A stretch of 44,467 nt of DNA, taken from assembly GCA_009731375.1 (NCBI GenBank), contig BJOX01000052.1, forward strand, positions 191,519 to 235,985, given 5' to 3'. The DNA is from Paulinella micropora (Eukaryota; Cercozoa; Imbricatea; Euglyphida). The position numbers were made by a program, and so were the translations under genes. Under the pieces are notes generated by a model. That model searched no databases, had not been told where the DNA came from, and saw only the letters and a list, made by a program, of their open reading frames with translations. Below, piece after piece: positions 38,303 to 44,467 of this stretch; within the stretch, counting starts at the first letter, position 1; each line of letters opens with the position of its first letter.

Positions 38303-38936
38303 TTAGCGAAACTTAGTGATAGTAGTCATACAGTTAAATAGTGATCGTCACGAAAATGGTGTTTTGAATTTTCGCCACAAAAAACCGTCAGAAAAAAAAG
38401 TTATTCAAAACCGGGGGCCTAATACTTGGACTCAGACTAACACAAAATCATGAATCAAAAAAATAGTATTTTTTTCAAGTAACGGTTGCCACTTGAGGCG
38501 TCCTCTTAAGCGGCCGCTAGCAATATTATTTCACTGGCAGCCGAGTCACAGTTTCATTCACACTGAGTAGAAAAAAACAGTCAGGTTTTCGGTCCCGGCC
38601 CGGGGAAAGGCCAGGTGACTCCAGCCTGCCGCGGTCAGCGGCGCGGGCCGGTTAGCTGGCCTGGGCCGGCGGCTCTCGCACCCGGAACCCACAAATAATC
38701 CGGCGACAAATGTTTATGCTGGCCTGTCTATACATTTATTGTTAGCGCACTGCAGGTGCTGATGCATGACTTTTGTTTAAATTTGATGTCGTAGTAACTA
38801 GTACCGAATTGATAAATAGTGGCAACAGGCGCTCCTGTACTTGAAGAAGGACAGGGCACGAACGGAAAGTGAATCAGAAACCTGCCTTGGTGAAAGAAAG
38901 AACCGAGAGAACGAATTGAGCACTTCAGAACAAGAC
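38303..38936. other. Unique flank right of the gypsy element
   Basis: No gene recognised. Contains an AGTGATCGTCACG site like the 21-bp minisatellite motif (about 38332), A runs, and a GC-rich stretch at 38597-38690 with several GGCC/CCGG words. Confidence 0.5.
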
Positions 38937-39009
<73 letters not shown>

Positions 39010-39141
39010 CTGAGATAGATAGATAGATAGATAGATTGATAGATAGATAGATATCTCCAGATAGATATATAGGTAGATGGGTAGATGGATGGATAGATGG
39101 ATGGACAGATAGATGGATATAGATAGATGGATAGATAGATG

Positions 39142-39180
<39 letters not shown>
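38937..39180. repeat. (GATA)n array with GGAT units
   Basis: GATA array with a TATCTCCAGATA-type break at 39050-39066 that forms a short inverted repeat. Confidence 0.96.
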
Positions 39181-39182
<2 letters not shown>

Positions 39183-39267
39183 ACGTGAACGAAAGCGGAT
39201 GCCAGGTGCCCATTTGACACTACCCACGAAATCTTGGGTTATGGTTGCGGTTGCGAGGTAGAGAGAG

Positions 39268-39310
<43 letters not shown>

Positions 39311-39557
39311 AAAAATTTTGCTGGCCTGTGGCGGGCTCTCTCACAGCCGAACTCGGAAAAAGGTTGAAATGGTGTAGGACAATTCATATGTCTTCGACTA
39401 GGAGGTGCGCGGTCTCAGAAGCCATTTGCTCGCGAGCGCTCCCGCCACGAAAATGCCGCAAGTCCACACCTAATGGCAGTATTCTTCGTGAACTTTGCTG
39501 TTGCGCTTTTTACCACAGCCAAGCCATCCACAGCCTAGCCGTATGCATTTACGTGCA
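39181..39557. other. Short unique region with a (GA)n run
   Basis: (GA)n at 39268-39308 inside unique DNA. No gene recognised. The end (CCACAGCCTAGCCGTATGCATTTACGTGCAATGGATAG) recurs at 39655-39690, and CAGTCCACACTAAGCCAC at 40587 is also related. Confidence 0.5.
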
Positions 39558-39560
39558 ATG

Positions 39561-39606
<46 letters not shown>

Positions 39607-39686
39607 CAGATAGATAGATAGATAGAACATGCCGCAAGTCCACACTAAGCCACCCACAGCCTAGGCGAATGCATTTACGTGCAATG

Positions 39687-39743
<57 letters not shown>

Positions 39744-39767
39744 GGTAGATAGATATTAGATAGATAT

Positions 39768-39818
<51 letters not shown>

Positions 39819-39903
39819 ATAGATAGGTAGGTAGGTAGGTAGGTAGATAGGTAGGTAGGTAGGTAGGTAGGTAGATGGATAGGTAGGTAGGTAGGTAGGT
39901 AGG

Positions 39904-39939
<36 letters not shown>

Positions 39940-39956
39940 CAGATAGATAGATAGAC

Positions 39957-40012
<56 letters not shown>
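39558..40012. repeat. (GATA)n and (GTAG)n arrays
   Basis: GATA arrays split by a short repeated unique word (39627-39690), then GATA, GTAG and GATA again. Confidence 0.96.
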
Positions 40013-40013
<1 letters not shown>

Positions 40014-40344
40014 TGTTTAGTCTAGGAGCGTCGCATAGCCAAATGGCCATAAGCGTCCTACCAGGAGGTATCCTCGGCTCAGGCCTACCTTCGCCTTCCT
40101 GGCTCCCTCATAATCAATTGCCAGCGGAGGGATTCGCTCACCAAGCACGAAGTGCAGGGTGAGTACCTTTTATGGGCGAGCTCAAAGGAAAAAACATCCA
40201 ACGCCACAGCTACCCATGGTGTAGCCTTGCGAGGTAGCCAACGGGCATGTGGTGCAGTTTGCTCTACGAGGGTTGGTCTTCATCGCCAACGTCCGGCCCC
40301 CTCGACCAATTTTTCTTACATCGAAGGGAGGGACGCCCGACAGG
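40013..40344 (+). mobile_element. SINE-like repeat, family D, copy 2
   Basis: GATA arrays on both sides. The start, TATGTTTAGTCTAGGAGCGTCGCATAGCC..., aligns with 20978 onward; the middle is diverged. ATAGCCAAATGGCC is a good box A match. It ends CCCGACAGGGATAGATAG. Confidence 0.55.
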
Positions 40345-41252
<908 letters not shown>

Positions 41253-41424
41253 GAAATATCGACTAATGTCAGAAAAAAGGAGCTTCTGATTTCGTCAACC
41301 AGGAAGTCTGTGGGTAAAGTATTAACCCGATGCCCAGCTAAGCCGTGATGTTTGCACGGAAGGGACTGATACAGGCAATACCAAATCTCCCTAGTACCAG
41401 GCGGGGCCAGGGCTCGTTCCATAA
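41253..41424 (+). mobile_element. SINE-like repeat, family C, copy 3 (cut by gap)
   Basis: Starts at the same base as the copy at 23692, directly after a GATA array, and matches it to the N run. Confidence 0.85.
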
Positions 41425-41962
41425 NNNNNNNNNNNNNNNNNNNNNNNNNNNNNNNNNNNNNNNNNNNNNNNNNNNNNNNNNNNNNNNNNNNNNNNNNNNN
41501 NNNNNNNNNNNNNNNNNNNNNNNNNNNNNNNNNNNNNNNNNNNNNNNNNNNNNNNNNNNNNNNNNNNNNNNNNNNNNNNNNNNNNNNNNNNNNNNNNNNN
41601 NNNNNNNNNNNNNNNNNNNNNNNNNNNNNNNNNNNNNNNNNNNNNNNNNNNNNNNNNNNNNNNNNNNNNNNNNNNNNNNNNNNNNNNNNNNNNNNNNNNN
41701 NNNNNNNNNNNNNNNNNNNNNNNNNNNNNNNNNNNNNNNNNNNNNNNNNNNNNNNNNNNNNNNNNNNNNNNNNNNNNNNNNNNNNNNNNNNNNNNNNNNN
41801 NNNNNNNNNNNNNNNNNNNNNNNNNNNNNNNNNNNNNNNNNNNNNNNNNNNNNNNNNNNNNNNNNNNNNNNNNNNNNNNNNNNNNNNNNNNNNNNNNNNN
41901 NNNNNNNNNNNNNNNNNNNNNNNNNNNNNNNNNNNNNNNNNNNNNNNNNNNNNNNNNNNNNN
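41425..41962. other. Assembly gap (538 N)
   Basis: The largest gap, bounded by the family C repeat and an A run (41964-41992). Confidence 0.99.
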
Positions 41963-41963
41963 G

Positions 41964-41995
<32 letters not shown>

Positions 41996-42028
41996 GACTA
42001 ATAGATAGATAGATAGATAGATAGATAT

Positions 42029-42083
<55 letters not shown>

Positions 42084-42171
42084 TACCGCCATGAAGAAGG
42101 CCAAAGCATGTCGTGCCGTGTTCTATCTATCTATCTATCTATCTTATGTATCTATGTATCTATCTATCTTC

Positions 42172-42265
<94 letters not shown>

Positions 42266-42410
42266 AAGCGTCGCTATCCTGGGCTGGATGTCGTGCCGTG
42301 TTCTATCTATCTATTTACCTACCTACCTACCTACCTACCTACATACCTACATACCTACCTACCTACCTACCTACCTACCTACCTGTCCATCAACCTATCC
42401 TTGTGTAAGT
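41963..42410. repeat. Poly-A, (GATA)n, (ATCT)n and (CTAC)n arrays
   Basis: A run, GATA to 42083, a short island with ATGAAGAAGGCCAAAGCATG and GTCGTGCCGTGTTCTATC (twice, 42107 and 42288), ATCT and CTAC arrays. GATA and ATCT arrays face each other here, forming a large inverted repeat. Confidence 0.95.
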
Positions 42411-42660
42411 CTTACCACCATGAAAAAGGCTGCTTGTCGTGTCGCCCTCGCCCTCGCCATCAACCTCGCCCTCGCGGTCGCCCTCGCCCTCGCCATCGCC
42501 ATCGCCATCGCCCTCGCTTTTGCCCTCGCCCTCGCCCTCGCCCTTGCCCTCGCCCTTGCCCTCGCCCTCGCCCTTGCCCTCGCCCTTGCCCTCGTTTTTG
42601 CCCTCGCCCTTGCCCTCGCCCTCGCCCTCGCTCTTGCCCTCGCTCTTGCCCTCGCCCTCG
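42411..42660. repeat. CTCGCC hexamer array
   Basis: About 36 units of GCCCTC with TTGCCC and ATCGCC variants. The frames give Ala-Leu, Ser-Pro or Arg-Pro alternations. Begins at TACCACCATGAAAAAGGC, a word shared with the 63-bp repeat that follows. Confidence 0.93.
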
Positions 42661-43108
42661 TGTGTTGTCTTACCAGCATGAAAAAGGCCGAGGCGTCGCT
42701 GTGTTGGGCTGCTTGTGGTGTCGGGTGTTGTCTTACCATCATGGAAAAGGCCGAGGCGTCGCTGTGTTGGGCTGCTTGTGGTGTCGTGTGTTGTCTTACC
42801 ATCATGGAAAAGGCCGAGGCGTCGCTGTGTTGGGCTGCTTGTGGTGTCGGGTGTTGTCTTACCATCATGGAAAAGGCCGAGGCGTCGCTGTGTTGGGCTG
42901 CTTGTGGTGTCGTGTGTTGTCTTACCATCATGAAAAACGCCGAGGCGTGTCTGTGTTGGGCTGCTTGTGGTGTCGTGTGTTGTCTTACCATCATGAAAAA
43001 CGCCGAGGCGTCGCTGTGTTGGGCTGCTTGTGGTGTCGTGTGTTGTCTTACCATCATGAAAAACGCCGAGGCGTCGCTGTGTTGGGCTGATTGTGGTGTC
43101 GTGTCGGG
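42661..43108. repeat. 63-bp minisatellite, seven copies
   Basis: Exactly 63-bp spacing (CTTACC at 42669, 42732, 42795, 42858, 42921, 42984, 43047). The unit contains CTTACCATCATGGAAAAGGC and GCGTCGCTGTGTTGGGCTGC. Being a multiple of three, it is open in several frames on both strands (for example a Cys-rich 21-residue repeat), so openness is no proof of coding. Copies 2-4 have GGAAAAGGC, copies 5-7 GAAAAACGC, showing block expansion. Confidence 0.95.
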
Positions 43109-43140
43109 CGCGGGGCGGGCCGGTCGAGACCTGGACAGGA

Positions 43141-43161
43141 CCTGAGATAGATAGATAGATG

Positions 43162-43224
<63 letters not shown>

Positions 43225-43285
43225 GAAATATCGACTAATGTCAGAAAAAAGGAGCTTGTGATTTCGTCAACCGATAGATAGATAT

Positions 43286-43342
<57 letters not shown>

Positions 43343-43344
43343 AG
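43141..43344. repeat. (GATA)n arrays around a family C fragment
   Basis: GATA arrays at 43145-43224 and 43273-43344. Between them, 43225-43272 is the first 48 bases of family C (TGAAATATCGACTAATGTCA...), cut off by the second array. Confidence 0.93.
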
Positions 43345-43731
43345 TAGATAGATACTATCTAGCTGTCTAGCTAGCTAGCTAGGTAGCTAGCTGTCTAGCT
43401 GCGTGAAGATGCGCCAAAACGCAAAATTAGTTGGGTTTTGCGTTGAAATTGCTGTCCACAAAAGCAGAAAAGCTGTGCAAGGGATGGACCTGCAGTTCAG
43501 GAAAACCTGTGCGTGGGTCGTGCATGCGAGTGAAGCGCAGGTCGGCACACTCCGCCAACACCTGGCAAGACATAACACGACATGACAGGACATGACAGGA
43601 CATGACATGACATGACATGACAGGACATGCGTGGGTCGTGCATGCGAGTGAAGCGCAGGTCGGCACACTCCGCCAACACCTGGCAAGACATAACACGACA
43701 TGACAGGACATGACAGGACATGACATAACAT
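43345..43731. repeat. 118-bp tandem duplication with ACATG pentamers
   Basis: The segment from GCGTGGGTCGTGCATGCGAG (43511) is repeated at 43629, each copy ending in ACAGGACATG/ACATG units. A CTAG-rich run lies at 43365-43398. No gene recognised. Confidence 0.9.
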
Positions 43732-43756
43732 AGATAGATAGATAGATGGATGGATG

Positions 43757-43802
<46 letters not shown>

Positions 43803-43803
43803 C

Positions 43804-43851
<48 letters not shown>
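43732..43851. repeat. (GATA)n array
   Basis: GATA with a GGAT block at its left end. Confidence 0.96.
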
Positions 43852-44222
43852 GAGATGTCGCAAAGGAATGTAGTCCTTGCAAAGGAACGCAGTTTCACAT
43901 CAAACAATAATTTGTGTACTGTGCATGTGTCCGGGATGGGAATCACGGGTAGACTGTGTTCTGGAAAAAGAAGAGGAGGAAGGACGTTGAAGAAAAAGGC
44001 AATCTAGGAATGGAGAGTGGGAGGATAAGGAAGAAGAGAAAGAAAAGGAAGCCGTTAGTCCAAGTGTTTTGAGCACCGTAAGCTTGCGCAAGCTACAATG
44101 ATGACATTGTGTGAGGCCTAAACCCCAGATAGATAGATAGATAGATAGATAGAAACGCTTAGTCTTCCATCTCTCTCTCACACAGCAAGTTCAGCTGCTT
44201 CATACATGCATACATGCATACA

Positions 44223-44256
<34 letters not shown>

Positions 44257-44369
44257 CTTATATACATATATGCATACATACATACATACATACATACATA
44301 CATACATAGGTATGTACTTACCACTTCTGCTGTGGTGAAGACGGTGGCCTCGATGAGGTGTCCCCCTAC

Positions 44370-44465
<96 letters not shown>

Positions 44466-44467
44466 GC
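43852..44467. other. Unique DNA, then (GATA)n, (CATA)n and (GA)n
   Basis: 43852-44126 is unique with no recognised gene. GATA at 44127-44152, CATA at 44203-44308 and GA at 44373-44461 follow. Confidence 0.85.

Noticed and set aside
42661-43108. Cys-rich repeat protein coded by the 63-bp array
   Set aside because: The unit length is a multiple of three, so several frames on both strands are open. There is no start, splice or domain evidence.

Overview
The window is eukaryotic nuclear DNA dominated by repeats. It holds introns with GT-AG borders, tRNA-derived SINE-like repeats, two kinds of LTR retrotransposon, a MITE-like foldback family and very dense microsatellites (GATA, AAT, AGT, CAA, CTT, CATA and GA arrays). 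There is no bacterial-style gene packing. A protist or alga is my best guess, perhaps a stramenopile, because of the giant Ser-rich stalked membrane protein. That is inference, and the species cannot be fixed from the sequence. Seven runs of N (3060-3268, 10800-11046, 23231-23240, 23436-23474, 25736-25745, 26682-26691, 41425-41962) sit in or beside repeats.

Layout. 1-4066: microsatellites, SINE-like repeats, a 21-bp palindromic minisatellite. 4067-about 7430: decayed Ty1/copia retrotransposon with a 5' truncation, an intact RT/RNase H frame and a possible 3' polypurine tract. 7430-9591: non-coding DNA with palindromes, hairpins and a MITE. 9592-19463, minus strand: the only convincing host gene. 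I rebuilt it as six exons whose phases all agree. It encodes a Ser/Thr-rich stalk of roughly 110 14-residue repeats, a small membrane-proximal domain, one transmembrane helix, and a long tail that ends in four 65-residue repeats. The first exon(s) are not identified. 19464-27917: two more MITE copies, SINE-like repeats with GATA tails, duplicated compound-microsatellite cassettes and a broken MYND zinc finger. 27918-38302: a nearly intact, young Ty3/gypsy retrotransposon with 246/247-bp LTRs, a primer-binding site, a 795-aa Gag with a CCCH finger and RGG tail, and a 1915-aa Pol (protease-like, RT, RNase H, integrase, GPY/F, and an unassigned C-terminal extension). 38303-44467: GATA/TATG arrays, more SINE-like copies, a hexamer array and a 63-bp minisatellite.

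How it fits together. The retroelements and SINE-like repeats explain most non-genic sequence, and much of the microsatellite load appears to be SINE tails or arrays beside them. The most interesting items are the internally expanded surface-protein gene, where a tandemly repeated exon seems to have fused its own splice signals into coding sequence, and the gypsy element. In that element Gag and Pol share one frame, separated by two UGA codons, with candidate splice sites placed so that they could make a Pol mRNA.
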